Below, piece by piece: positions 49,060 to 57,788 of a stretch of DNA of 64,000 bases. The position numbers and the translations under genes are program-made. Source of the DNA: Azospirillum sp. B21 (GTDB lineage Bacteria; Pseudomonadota; Alphaproteobacteria; Azospirillales; Azospirillaceae); assembly GCF_008364825.1 (NCBI RefSeq), contig NZ_VTTO01000008.1:62001-126000 (forward strand). The letters run 5' to 3'. The notes beneath the pieces are model-generated. The model was not told the origin of the DNA. It worked only from the letters and a program-made list of their open reading frames with translations, and made no database searches. Every line of letters begins with the position of its first letter. The stretch's first letter is position 1.

Positions 49060-51780
49060 ATGACAGACACGCAGCAGGCTTTCTACGTCGCGACCAACGG
49101 CAACGATTCCTGGTCGGGGCGTTTGGCGGCACCCAATGCCGATGGGACCGACGGTCCCTTCGCCACGCTGGAACGCGCGCAGGGCGCGATGCGGGCAACC
49201 GGCATCCGCGACACTTATGTGCGCGGGGGCACCTATGCGATGGTGCGCACGGTGACGCTGACCGGAGCCGACAACGGCGTCCGCATCATGGCCTATCCGG
49301 GCGAGACCCCGGTCTTCAGCGGCGGCGAGCGGGTCGGCGGCTTCACCGCCATCGGTGGCGGGCTCTATGCCGCGGCGACCTCCGCCACCGGCCTCGACCT
49401 CTCCATCGGCGGGGTGCGGCAGAAGGTGGCGCAGACCGGCGACTGGAACGCCGGCGACCCCCGCTCCGGCTGGTCGGTCCTGGAGGCGGCGGCCGGCGGC
49501 GCCAGCAGGACCAGCCTGCGCATCGGGGCCGGCGACGGGGCGATGGCGGCGGTGCTGGCCGGCGGGGTCCAGCCCGGCACGATGGTCCAGACCTTCGACA
49601 CCGAGCGGCTGTCCGACAACATCGTCGGCGTCGCCTCCACCGATGCCGGCAGCCGGACCATCAATCTTACCCAAGGCGCGAAATACGCCCTGCGCAGCGG
49701 CGGCACCTATCGCCTGCTGAACGACGACGCCTTCATCCGCGATGCCGGCGAGTTCGCCTGGCAGGCCGAGACCGGCCGGCTGGTGGTGAAGCCGCAGGAT
49801 CCCGGCGCGCTGCTGTCCCAGGGGGCGGTGGTGGCGCGGCTGGGCACGCTCCTGTCGCTGAACGGGGCGAGCGGCGTCACCCTGCAGGGGCTGACCTTCG
49901 CCGACACCGCCTGGAACGGCTCGGCCCTGACGCTGACCAATGCGTCCGGCAACAGCATCGCCGGCAACCGCTTCGTCAATGCCGGCACCGCGATGACGCT
50001 GACCGGGTCGTCCGGCAACGCGATCGAGGCCAACCGGATGGAGCATCTGGGGGCGGGCGGCATCAAGCTCGCCTACGGCAGCAACGGCAACCGCGTCAGC
50101 GCCAACAGCATCGACGGTATCGGCGAGGTGCTGAAGGACGTCGCCGGCATCCAGCTCTACGGCACCAGCGGCACGCTGATCTCCGGCAACGACATCCGCA
50201 ACAGCACGCGCTACGGCATCTCGATCAAGAACTGGGACGGCGCCACCGTCAACACCGACACGGTGGTGGAGTACAACCGCATCTACAACACGATGACCGA
50301 GACCGCCGACGGCGGCGCCATCGAGATGCTGGGGCGGTCCAACGTCGACACCCGCACGATCATCCGCGGCAACGACATCCGCAACGTCGGCGGGCTGGCG
50401 ACCGACGGGTCGGGCTGGCTCGACCGCCACAAGAGCTTCGGCATCTATCTGGACGACATGGCCAACGGCGTCACCGTCCAGGACAACTTCATCCAGAACA
50501 CCGGCTGGGCCAGCGTCTTCATCCATGGCGGCGATTCCAACAGCGTCACCAACAACTTCGCAGTCCTGTCCAACCCGCGCGAACGCTTCATCCGGCTGGA
50601 ATGGGTGCCGAGCGCCGGCGCCATCGGCCTGCTCGCCAACAACAGCGTCACCGGCAACGTCATCTCCTCCTCCACCGGCGTGGATTACTGGGAGTTCTGG
50701 ACCCCCGGCTCCTACAACGTCACCGGCAACCTGCTGCAGGGGACGCGCGGGCTGAGCGGCGGCGACAGGGTGTCGTCCGGCCTGTTCGTCAACCCGGCGG
50801 CCGGCGACTTCCGGCTGGGCAGCGGGGCTGCGGCGGGGCTCGGCATCCGCGACCTGGACTGGGCGCGGATGGGCAGCGCGCCGCTGACGGTGCCGGGGAT
50901 TCCCGCTCCCGGCGCGGGCGGCGGCGCGGGCGGCGGGGGCTCTCCGGCGACCGGCACCGGCGGCGCGCCCGCCGCGGCCGGGCCGGCCTTCTCGCCGCTG
51001 GCCTACATCGCCTCCTATGCCGACCTGTCGGCGCTCTTCGGCACCAACGCCGCCGCCGGTGCGGCGCATTACGCCGCCAGCGGCCGGGCCGAGGGACGGA
51101 CGGTCAGCTTCGATCCGCTGGCCTATATCGCCTCCCATGGCGACCTGTCGGCGGCCTTCGGCACCAACGGCGATGCGGGCGCCGCCCATTACATCACCAG
51201 TGGCCGGACGGAGGGGCGGGCAGTCAGTTTCGATCCGCTGGCCTACATCGCCTCCCATGGCGACCTGTCGGCGATTTTCGGCACAGACCGGACGGCGGCC
51301 GCGATGCATTACATCGCCAGCGGCCGGGCCGAGGGGCGGACGGTCAGCTTCGACCCGCTGGCCTATCTCGCCTCCCATGGCGACCTGGCGGCGGTCTTCG
51401 GCACCGACCGGACGGCGGCGGCGATGCATTACATCGTCAGCGGCCGGGCGGAAGGGCGGACGGTCACCTTCAACCCGCTGGCCTATCTGGCGGCCAACGC
51501 CGACCTCGCCGCCGCCTTCGGCACTGACACCACCCGGGCCGACCTGCATTACCTGGGCACTGGCCGGACGGAGGGGCGAGCCACCGGCTTCAACGCCTCG
51601 GCCTATCTGGCGGCCAACGGCGACGTCGCCGCGGCCACCGGCGGCGACCTGACGGCGGCGATGCGGCATTACATCCAGAACGGCCGGCTGGAGGGTCGGG
51701 CGCTAAGTCCCGCCTCGGCACCCCGCGCCGCGGGCCTCCTGCCGGAAAGCGCCATGTTGGCGGCATCCGGGATGGTGTAG
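49060..51780 (+). CDS. Right-handed beta-helix protein with six C-terminal 40-residue repeats
   Basis: A 906-residue protein. It begins FYVATNGNDSWSGRLAAPN and PFATLERAQGAMR, the opening strand typical of pectate-lyase-like parallel beta-helix proteins. Asn- and Ser-rich coils repeat to about residue 600 (LTNASGNSIAGNRFVNAG, LTGSSGNAIEANRMEHLG, GTLISGNDIRNS). Such folds are often polysaccharide lyases, glycosidases or epimerases, but I cannot point to catalytic residues. A Gly-rich hinge (about 612-643) leads to six 40-residue modules (644-883) and a short tail LLPESAMLAASGMV. It has no signal peptide, so type I export is assumed. It may trim or modify the polysaccharide made by the surrounding genes (inference). 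Confidence 0.87.
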   Translation: MTDTQQAFYVATNGNDSWSGRLAAPNADGTDGPFATLERAQGAMRATGIRDTYVRGGTYAMVRTVTLTGADNGVRIMAYPGETPVFSGGERVGGFTAIGGGLYAAATSATGLDLSIGGVRQKVAQTGDWNAGDPRSGWSVLEAAAGGASRTSLRIGAGDGAMAAVLAGGVQPGTMVQTFDTERLSDNIVGVASTDAGSRTINLTQGAKYALRSGGTYRLLNDDAFIRDAGEFAWQAETGRLVVKPQDPGALLSQGAVVARLGTLLSLNGASGVTLQGLTFADTAWNGSALTLTNASGNSIAGNRFVNAGTAMTLTGSSGNAIEANRMEHLGAGGIKLAYGSNGNRVSANSIDGIGEVLKDVAGIQLYGTSGTLISGNDIRNSTRYGISIKNWDGATVNTDTVVEYNRIYNTMTETADGGAIEMLGRSNVDTRTIIRGNDIRNVGGLATDGSGWLDRHKSFGIYLDDMANGVTVQDNFIQNTGWASVFIHGGDSNSVTNNFAVLSNPRERFIRLEWVPSAGAIGLLANNSVTGNVISSSTGVDYWEFWTPGSYNVTGNLLQGTRGLSGGDRVSSGLFVNPAAGDFRLGSGAAAGLGIRDLDWARMGSAPLTVPGIPAPGAGGGAGGGGSPATGTGGAPAAAGPAFSPLAYIASYADLSALFGTNAAAGAAHYAASGRAEGRTVSFDPLAYIASHGDLSAAFGTNGDAGAAHYITSGRTEGRAVSFDPLAYIASHGDLSAIFGTDRTAAAMHYIASGRAEGRTVSFDPLAYLASHGDLAAVFGTDRTAAAMHYIVSGRAEGRTVTFNPLAYLAANADLAAAFGTDTTRADLHYLGTGRTEGRATGFNASAYLAANGDVAAATGGDLTAAMRHYIQNGRLEGRALSPASAPRAAGLLPESAMLAASGMV
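50989..51708 (+). repeat. Six exact-length 120-base modules (beta-helix protein)
   Basis: Each unit is exactly 120 bases (40 codons), starting FSPLAYIASYADLSALFG, then FDPLAYIASHGDLSAAFG and so on. Units 2-4 are nearly identical in DNA (GCCTACATCGCCTCCCATGG and neighbours), so amplification is recent. Units 5 and 6 drift toward YLAAN.D, the form also seen in the first RTX protein. Confidence 0.95.
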
Positions 51781-51894
51781 GGGGGAACCTGCTGCCCGCC
51801 CTCTCCCGCCTGATTGGGTGACAAGCCGGACGTGAGCCGTTAAAACGGCCCGTTCGGCGCCGCTGTCCCGCGGCACCCGGATTTCCATGCGGGG

Positions 51895-52998
51895 ATGATG
51901 GCTCAGGCTCTTCTCGACACCCCCTTCGCCCAGCCGGCCGAACCCAATCCATTGGGAACCGGCCCGTTGGGAAAGGGTCCGGGCAAGCCGGACGGACGGC
52001 GGTGGCCGCTGCTGGTCAAGCTGGCGGTGACGGTCGTGATCCTGGGCGCGCTCGCCGCCGGGGCCGACTGGCAGGGCATCGTCGCGCGCCTGTCGGCCGC
52101 CGACCCGTGGCTGTTCGCCGCCGGCTTCGCCGTGAAGGCGCTGACCCTGCCCTTCGCCTCGCAGCGGTGGCGGGCGGTCGGGCGGGCCGCCGGCTTCCGG
52201 CTGACCCGCTGGACCGCCTTCCGCCTGCAGATGGCCAGCGGCTTCCTGGGGCAGATCCTGCCGGGATCGGTGGGGGCCGACCTGCTGCGCGGCTGGTTCA
52301 CCTGGCGGCTCGGCCATCCGGCCGGCCCGGTGATGCTGGCCCTGCTGGTCGACCGGCTGATGGCGCTGCTGGGCGTGGTGCTGATCGGGCTGGTCGGGCT
52401 GCCGCATCTGGCCGCGGTGGCGCCGCCCGCCGTCGCCGGCACCGTGTTGGCGGGCGCGCTGGTCCTGGCCGTGGCCATGGGGCTGCTGCTGCTGGCCGGC
52501 CGCATCCCGCGCGACCGGCTGCCGATCCCGAAGCGGCTGCGCGACGGGGCGCTGGTGCGGACCGCCTGGGGGGCGGTGGCGCAGCTGCGCGCCATGGGCG
52601 GCAATCCGTCGGCCTGGGCGGCGCTGGGCCACAGCGTCGGCGTCCATCTCGCCACCATCGCCGCCACCATCCTGTTCGCCCGCTCCGTCGGCCTGCCGCT
52701 CGGCTGGCTGGACGGGCTGGCCATCGTGCCGGCCGCCATCGTCGCCGCCGCCCTGCCCGTCTCGCTCGGCGGCTGGGGCGTGCGCGAGGGGGCGATGGTC
52801 GCCGGCTTCGCGCTGCTCGGCTTCGATGCCGATGCGGCCCTTCTGGTCTCGCTGCTGATCGGGCTGTCGATCGCCGTCCTGTCGCTGCCCGGCGGCCTGT
52901 TCTGGCTGCTGCTGCGCAACGAGACCGCCTCCCGGCCCGATCCTGTTCAGCCGGGCATCGCAGTGCCCGCTGCCCTTTCCACGGATTCCACCCGATGA
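51895..52998 (+). CDS. Lysylphosphatidylglycerol synthase TM / AglD-like membrane protein
   Basis: A 367-residue protein with a 40-residue cytoplasmic Pro/Gly-rich N-terminus and about eight hydrophobic segments. Motifs fit the UPF0104/LPG_synthase_TM (AglD-like) family: FASQRWRAVGRAAGF, FRLQMASGFLGQILPGSVGADLLRGW, LLVDRLMALLGVVLIG and PVSLGGWGVREGAMV. Members are linked to lipid-carrier or glycolipid handling; the exact reaction is not established. Its last codons overlap the start of the next methyltransferase-GT2 gene (ATGA), so the two probably act in one pathway, for example glycosyl-carrier lipid formation and flipping (inference). Two adjacent ATGs (51895, 51898) are possible starts. 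Confidence 0.87.
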   Translation: MMAQALLDTPFAQPAEPNPLGTGPLGKGPGKPDGRRWPLLVKLAVTVVILGALAAGADWQGIVARLSAADPWLFAAGFAVKALTLPFASQRWRAVGRAAGFRLTRWTAFRLQMASGFLGQILPGSVGADLLRGWFTWRLGHPAGPVMLALLVDRLMALLGVVLIGLVGLPHLAAVAPPAVAGTVLAGALVLAVAMGLLLLAGRIPRDRLPIPKRLRDGALVRTAWGAVAQLRAMGGNPSAWAALGHSVGVHLATIAATILFARSVGLPLGWLDGLAIVPAAIVAAALPVSLGGWGVREGAMVAGFALLGFDADAALLVSLLIGLSIAVLSLPGGLFWLLLRNETASRPDPVQPGIAVPAALSTDSTR

Positions 52999-54518
52999 CC
53001 GACCAGCCCCTTCCGACGCTCGACCGGACCGCTGCCCCGGAGGCCGCCGCCCCGGAATCTGCCGCCGCGCCGCGCGCCCTCTCCCCCCGGCAGGAGCGCA
53101 TCCGCGGGCTGTTCGACGCCATGGCCCCCCTGCGCGACCGCTGGGCCGAGCGCAACAGCGCCTTCCATGAGGCCGACCGCGCCTATCTGCGATTCCTGAT
53201 CCCGGAAGGGGCGACGGTGCTGGAGATCGGCTGCGGCGTCGGCGACACGCTGGCGGCGCTGAAGCCGGCGCGCGGCGTCGGCATCGACCTCAGCCCGGCG
53301 ACGATCGAGGCGGCGAAGGCGCGCCACCCGGAGTTGGAGCTGATCGCCGCCGACGCCGAGAACCCGGCGACCATCGACGCCGTGGAGGGGCCGTTCAGCC
53401 ACATCCTGCTGTCGGGCACCATCGGCTTCCTCGACGACATCGAGGAGACGCTGCGCCTGCTGCGCCGGGTCGCCGATCCCAAAACCCGCATTATCGTCAG
53501 CTATCACTCCCGCATCTGGGAGCCGATCCTGTGGGCGGCGGAGAAGCTGGGGATGCGCATGCCGCAGGGCCAGCAGAACTGGCTGTCGACCAGCGACATC
53601 GTCAACCTGCTCGACCTTGCCGGCTGGGAGCCGGTGCGCCGTGAATGGCGCCAGCTGATCCCGAAGCGGCTGTTCGGGCTGGGCACGCTGGTCAACCGCT
53701 ACGTCGCGCCCCTGCCCGGCATCCGCCGGCTGTGCGTGCGCAACTATGTCGTCGCCCGGCCGCAGCCCACCGTGGAGGAGGTCACCGTCGACGGCAAGCC
53801 GGCCTCGGTCACCGTCCTGATCCCCTGCCGCAACGAGCGCGGCAACATCGAGAACGCCATCCGCCGCCTGCCCCGCTTCGCCCCCGACGTCGAGGTGATC
53901 TATGTCGAGGGCAACAGCCAGGACAACACCTACGAGGAGTGCCTGCGCGTCCGCGACGCCTATCCCGACTGGGACATCAAGGTGATGAAGCAGCCCGGCA
54001 AGGGCAAGGGCGACGCGGTGCGCGCCGGATTCGCCGTGGCGCGCGGCGACATCCTTATCATTCTCGACGCCGACCTGACGGTGCCGCCGGAGACGATGGG
54101 AAAATTCTACCAGGCGATGGTGTCGGGGCGCGGCGAGTTCGTGAACGGCACTCGGCTGGTCTACCCGATGGCGCCGGAGGCGATGCGCTTCCTGAACCTC
54201 CTGGCCAACCGGGCCTTCGCCAGCATCTTCTCCTTCCTGCTGAACCAGCGCTTCACCGACACGCTGTGCGGCACCAAGGTGCTGTGGCGCAAGGATTACG
54301 AGACCATCGTCGCCAACCGCCACTACTTCGGCGACTTCGACCCGTTCGGCGATTTCGACCTGATCTTCGGCGCCGCCAAGCAGAACCTGAAGATCGTCGA
54401 GGTGCCGGTGCGCTACGCCGACCGCAGCTATGGCGAGACCCAGATCTCCCGCTTCACCCATGGCTGGCTGCTGGCCCGCATGGTGGTCTTCGCCTGGAAG
54501 AAGCTGAAGGCGTTCTGA
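52995..54518 (+). CDS. Fusion of class I SAM methyltransferase and GT2 (DPM1-like) glycosyltransferase
   Basis: 507 residues. Residues about 35-260 are a SAM-dependent methyltransferase with motif I VLEIGCGVGDTLAAL and acidic GIDLSPATIEAAK. From about 275 a GT2 domain follows, VTVLIPCRNERGNIENAI, with ILDADLTVPPETM (DxD) and KGKGDAVRAGFAVARGD. This resembles dolichol/polyprenyl-phosphate sugar transferases. The C-terminus has TDTLCGTKVLWRKDY and ends with a basic segment. It is translationally coupled to the AglD-like membrane protein upstream. It probably makes a polyprenyl-linked sugar donor and methylates a sugar or carrier (inference). It is the second methyltransferase-GT2 fusion in the window. 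Confidence 0.9.
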   Translation: MTDQPLPTLDRTAAPEAAAPESAAAPRALSPRQERIRGLFDAMAPLRDRWAERNSAFHEADRAYLRFLIPEGATVLEIGCGVGDTLAALKPARGVGIDLSPATIEAAKARHPELELIAADAENPATIDAVEGPFSHILLSGTIGFLDDIEETLRLLRRVADPKTRIIVSYHSRIWEPILWAAEKLGMRMPQGQQNWLSTSDIVNLLDLAGWEPVRREWRQLIPKRLFGLGTLVNRYVAPLPGIRRLCVRNYVVARPQPTVEEVTVDGKPASVTVLIPCRNERGNIENAIRRLPRFAPDVEVIYVEGNSQDNTYEECLRVRDAYPDWDIKVMKQPGKGKGDAVRAGFAVARGDILIILDADLTVPPETMGKFYQAMVSGRGEFVNGTRLVYPMAPEAMRFLNLLANRAFASIFSFLLNQRFTDTLCGTKVLWRKDYETIVANRHYFGDFDPFGDFDLIFGAAKQNLKIVEVPVRYADRSYGETQISRFTHGWLLARMVVFAWKKLKAF

Positions 54519-54538
54519 GCCTTCAGCGCACCGTCGCC

Positions 54539-55639
54539 CTACCGCACCGTCGACAGGGCGATCTCGAAGGCCCGCCGGTTGATCGCCCAGGCTTCGAAGG
54601 CGCTGTCCTCGTCGGGGGAGAGCAGGATCAGGCAGACCGGCAGGCTGTGCGCTTCCTCGCTGAGCGCAATGCGGGCGGCAAGGATGGTCATGGCGGTCCC
54701 GCTCCGGCGGGCCTTGCGGCGGTGGAGGAGGATGCTGCGCTCCGCCGTCCGTTCCTCGGCGACGCGCTCGGCATCGGCGGACAGGGTGAAGCCCTGGTTG
54801 GCCAGCTTGGCGAGCGTGGTCCGCTCGATCTCCGCGGCGTCGGCGAGTGCGGCGTCGGCGGTCGCTTCCGCGGCGCCGAGCACTGCGATCAGGCTTCCGC
54901 GGCCGGTGGAGCCGTCCGGCCCGACATGGTCCAGCACCAGGGAGGCGCCGTCCGGCGGGGCGTAGCCGCCGGGCGTCTCCCGCCACAGGCCGGAGGCGAG
55001 GAAGCGGACGGCGTGCGCCCCCTTCAGCTCCGTCCATTCGAACCCTTCGGCGAAGGTCTGGCCGGTCGGCTCGGCCAGCCGGAAGCGCATGGCGGCGAGC
55101 AGGACGATCTCCTGCATCACCCGGTGGTCGGCTTGCCCGCCCCGCGACGGTCCCCCCTGCATCATGCGTCCGTCGATCAGGAACAGCAGGTCGCCGTCCT
55201 TCACCGTCAGCAACCGGTGCAGGCGCAAGCCCCCGTCATGGCGGCCGGCGGCGAGCGCGTCGCCCATCATGCCGGTCGGCGAGGGCGCCTGACGGAAATC
55301 GAGTTCGCGGTAGCCCTGCGAGCGCATCCAGGCGCGCAGCCAGTCCGCCCCATGCATCTCGCGCGGCAGGAAGGCGGCCCAGACCACCAGCTCCACCCCC
55401 TCCGCCGCCCCCGGCGCACCGGGCTCGCCCGGATGAAAGCGGGCCAGCGGGACGAGGGGGGCCTCCGGACCGGGCGCGGCGGTGGCTGTCCGCTCCACCG
55501 CCCAGCCCCGCGGCAGGGCGATGGAGAAGCCGGTTCCCGCCGGCAGGCCGTCGCGGACCAGGACGTCCAGATAGGTGGCCTCGATCACCGGGCGCGGCGA
55601 CAGCGGCGCCGTCAGCAGGGTCGGCAGTCTGGGGTCCAT
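54539..55639 (-). CDS. Hypothetical protein with two related alpha/beta domains (DUF1795/DcrB-like?)
   Basis: A 366-residue soluble protein without signal peptide. The first half opens TGFSIALPRGWAVERTA and later LLTVKDGDLLFLIDGRM. The second half repeats a comparable order, with LIAVLGAAEATADAAL and ILAARIALSEEAHSLPVC. The 'F.i.lP.gW' opening recalls the DUF1795/DcrB/PsbP fold, members of which (Eag proteins) serve as chaperones for secreted toxins. Membership is a guess from pattern only. It is the last gene of a leftward group with a LysM protein and two small proteins, 32 bases after the LysM gene. Confidence 0.6.
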   Translation of the reverse strand: MDPRLPTLLTAPLSPRPVIEATYLDVLVRDGLPAGTGFSIALPRGWAVERTATAAPGPEAPLVPLARFHPGEPGAPGAAEGVELVVWAAFLPREMHGADWLRAWMRSQGYRELDFRQAPSPTGMMGDALAAGRHDGGLRLHRLLTVKDGDLLFLIDGRMMQGGPSRGGQADHRVMQEIVLLAAMRFRLAEPTGQTFAEGFEWTELKGAHAVRFLASGLWRETPGGYAPPDGASLVLDHVGPDGSTGRGSLIAVLGAAEATADAALADAAEIERTTLAKLANQGFTLSADAERVAEERTAERSILLHRRKARRSGTAMTILAARIALSEEAHSLPVCLILLSPDEDSAFEAWAINRRAFEIALSTVR

Positions 55640-55671
55640 GCTCTACTCTCCCGTCGCGAGGCCGGCCGGGC

Positions 55672-56613
55672 TCATGGTCCGGCGCTCCGTTCCCGGCCGG
55701 TGTAGCGGGGGCCGACGCTGAGGTCCACATCGGCCTTCAGGCCCAGCAAGGCCGCGGCCTCGCCCGCCAGACCCATATGGTAGCGCCCGGTCTCCAGATC
55801 CTTGAAGGCATGGGCGGACGCCCCGGCCCCGACCGAGCCGGCGGACGCGCCGCCCTTCCCGCGCAGGCTGATCGTGTAGTCGGTGAAGGGGATCGGGATG
55901 TTGATCTCGCCCTTGAGGTCGCCGGAGGCCGCCGCCGCCCCGGCCTTGGCGCCCAGCGCGATGCCGGCGCGCCGCCCGTCGGAGCCGATCAGCCCGTCGG
56001 CCTTGGCTTCTGCCTGCATCAGCGAATATTCGCCGCCGCCCTCGGCCCAGGGGTTGTTCTTATCGGTGCCGGCGAACAGCGTGCCTTCCTGCGAGACCAT
56101 CACCGCCTTGGCCGAGGCGGTGCCGCCGATGCCATGGACGATGCCGCCGGCGGCCTTCGCCTCGGCGGTCAGGTTCTCCATCTTGTGGGAGCCGCCGACA
56201 TAGCGATTCCCCAGATGGCCGGCATGCTCCATCTTCACCATGCCGACGCCGACCTCGCCCTTGGCCTGCCCCAGCAGGCCCTGGCGCTTCGCCTCGCCGT
56301 CGGCCATGGCGTAGAGGGCGCTGACATTGTCGTCGCCACCCGCCCGCTTCAGGAAAAGCGGCTTCTTCGGGCAGGGGGCGACCGGCGCGCCGGGCGGCGC
56401 GGGCGCTGCCGTCTGCGCCGCCGCCTGTCCGGTGCGGGCCGCGGCGGGGGCGGCCGGTGGGGCCGGCGGCGGCGCCACGACCAGCCGCTGGCCCGATGCG
56501 ATCATGTTGGGGTTGGAGATGCCGTTCAGCCGCTGCAACTCGGCCACGGTGGTGCCGTTGCGCCGGGCGATGGCGGACAGCGTCTCGCCGCGCTGGACGG
56601 TATGCACGGTCAT
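55672..56613 (-). CDS. LysM-domain protein with Gly/Ala-rich C-terminus
   Basis: 313 residues. Residues 2-48 are a LysM module ([40 protein letters not shown]), which binds peptidoglycan or chitin-type glycans. A Pro/Ala linker follows (about 50-90), then [13 protein letters not shown]. The 200-residue remainder is Gly/Ala-rich with regular strands ([60 protein letters not shown]-like). There is no signal peptide, so either a specialised secretion route or an intracellular role applies. The start overlaps the stop of the 118-residue gene (ATGA). Layout and neighbours recall effectors of contractile or contact-dependent systems, but no toxin motif is identified. Confidence 0.72.
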   Translation of the reverse strand: MTVHTVQRGETLSAIARRNGTTVAELQRLNGISNPNMIASGQRLVVAPPPAPPAAPAAARTGQAAAQTAAPAPPGAPVAPCPKKPLFLKRAGGDDNVSALYAMADGEAKRQGLLGQAKGEVGVGMVKMEHAGHLGNRYVGGSHKMENLTAEAKAAGGIVHGIGGTASAKAVMVSQEGTLFAGTDKNNPWAEGGGEYSLMQAEAKADGLIGSDGRRAGIALGAKAGAAAASGDLKGEINIPIPFTDYTISLRGKGGASAGSVGAGASAHAFKDLETGRYHMGLAGEAAALLGLKADVDLSVGPRYTGRERSAGP

Positions 56614-56966
56614 CGCGCACCGCCGCGGGTTGCCGTCAGCGCGGCGGTAATCTGGTCGAGCCGCGCGTCGGCGCCGCCCGGCCCCTCCAGCAGGGTGCCG
56701 AGCCAGGCGAATTCCTCCCGCCGGGCATGGTCCGCCGGGAAGGCCGCCAGGATGTGGACGTAGCGGGTGATCTGCCGCTCGGTCTCCATGCCGTGAGCGG
56801 GAGCGGCGGCGAGCGCCGCCTCGATCCGGGCGGCGACCTCCCCGGTCGGGACGTCGGGGGCTTCCCGGGCCATCATCGCCGCGGCGGCAGTGCGCAGGCG
56901 GTCATGGAAGGCGTCGGCGCGCGCGGCGTGGAGCTGGTCCTGCTGCCGGTCGGAGATGCGCAGCAT
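56610..56966 (-). CDS. Small helical protein of the LysM operon
   Basis: 118 residues, all helical in appearance: it begins [20 protein letters not shown] and contains [16 protein letters not shown] and [19 protein letters not shown]. The pattern 'M..i...Q...l...r...F..r..' followed by 'ter.i.rYv.l...f..d' and 'w...lL' resembles small accessory proteins I recall beside VgrG/effector genes of type VI secretion loci. Domain membership cannot be verified here. It lies three bases after the membrane protein gene and overlaps the LysM gene, so co-translation is likely. Confidence 0.6.
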   Translation of the reverse strand: MLRISDRQQDQLHAARADAFHDRLRTAAAAMMAREAPDVPTGEVAARIEAALAAAPAHGMETERQITRYVHILAAFPADHARREEFAWLGTLLEGPGGADARLDQITAALTATRGGAR

Positions 56967-56969
56967 GGC

Positions 56970-57371
56970 TCAGCGCTCGCCCGGCCACAGGATGCCGGTC
57001 CAGACCAGCGCCGCGGCGACGCCGCCGGCGATCAGGAACAGCGCCATCAGGGTGAAGCCGGCGGTCTGCGCCAGATCCGGCGCGCGGTCGCGCAGGATGG
57101 CGTCGGCGATGGCGCCCTTGGCCTCGATCCGGGTGAACAGGGCACGCAGGCGGCCGACAAAGCCGGTGACGAGCGCCGGGGCCGCGAGACCGAGCATGCT
57201 GCCGCCCAGACCGACGAACAGCGTCTTGTAGGCCCGGCCGGCGAGATCGCGGTTGCCGCCGAACAGCGGCAGGGTGCGCTCCCCCAGGATGGAAAGGCCG
57301 ATCAGGGTCAGGAGGACGAGAAACGCCGCGAGGAGCAGGCGTCCTTCGGTGGAGGACGGAAGCGGATCCAT
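56970..57371 (-). CDS. Small inner-membrane protein of the LysM operon
   Basis: 133 residues with three, perhaps four, hydrophobic segments (LLAAFLVLLTLIGLSIL; TLFVGLGGSMLGLAAPAL; GFTLMALFLIAGGVAAALVW) and a soluble loop of about 30 residues before the last. AAAGGG precedes ATG 57371; a GTG at 57428 would add 19 residues. Not recognised by family. In a toxin-immunity reading of this operon it would be the immunity candidate, but only its position suggests that. Confidence 0.6.
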   Translation of the reverse strand: MDPLPSSTEGRLLLAAFLVLLTLIGLSILGERTLPLFGGNRDLAGRAYKTLFVGLGGSMLGLAAPALVTGFVGRLRALFTRIEAKGAIADAILRDRAPDLAQTAGFTLMALFLIAGGVAAALVWTGILWPGER

Positions 57372-57510
57372 GACCCTTTGGCAACCCTTTGGCCGGTCGG
57401 GGTGAAAACGGGCAAGCGGGAGCTTCACAAAAGCAACCGCACCTGTCCACTCCGTTCACCGTCCATATCATTCGGCATCGCAGTGCCGTCGGGCGGTGAC
57501 GCCCCCGCCG

Positions 57511-57741
57511 TCAGGCGTTGACGATCGCCGGCATGGCGAGGGCCTGGTAGCTGTCGCGCTGCTCGGTCAGGCTCAGCAGCAGGTCGGTCAGGCTGTCGCG
57601 GGCGAAGGTGTCGGTGGTCGCCGTCAGCTTGCGGCGCACGACGCCGATGAACTCCTCCAGCACTTCCAGATGCAGGGTGGCGGAGGCGAGGACGTCCTTG
57701 GCAATCGGGGCGCCAATGGGAGCAGCGATCTGGGCGGTCAT
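57511..57741 (-). CDS. Small protein, tandem paralogue 1
   Basis: 76 residues, soluble, probably an antiparallel helix pair. It is clearly related to the protein of the next gene upstream: LHLEVLEEFIGVVRRKL and FARDSLTDLLLSLTEQRDSY correspond to LHLDVVDEFIAIAQSKL and FTRDSLTDLLSGLTEQRETY. It has a variable Ala/Pro-rich N-terminus. No family recognised. Its spacing of 47 bases from the paralogue suggests a common transcript. Confidence 0.75.
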   Translation of the reverse strand: MTAQIAAPIGAPIAKDVLASATLHLEVLEEFIGVVRRKLTATTDTFARDSLTDLLLSLTEQRDSYQALAMPAIVNA

Positions 57742-57788
57742 GGTGGCGGTCTTTCGCGGAGAAGGGGAGCGGAGGGGGAGCGGCAGGA

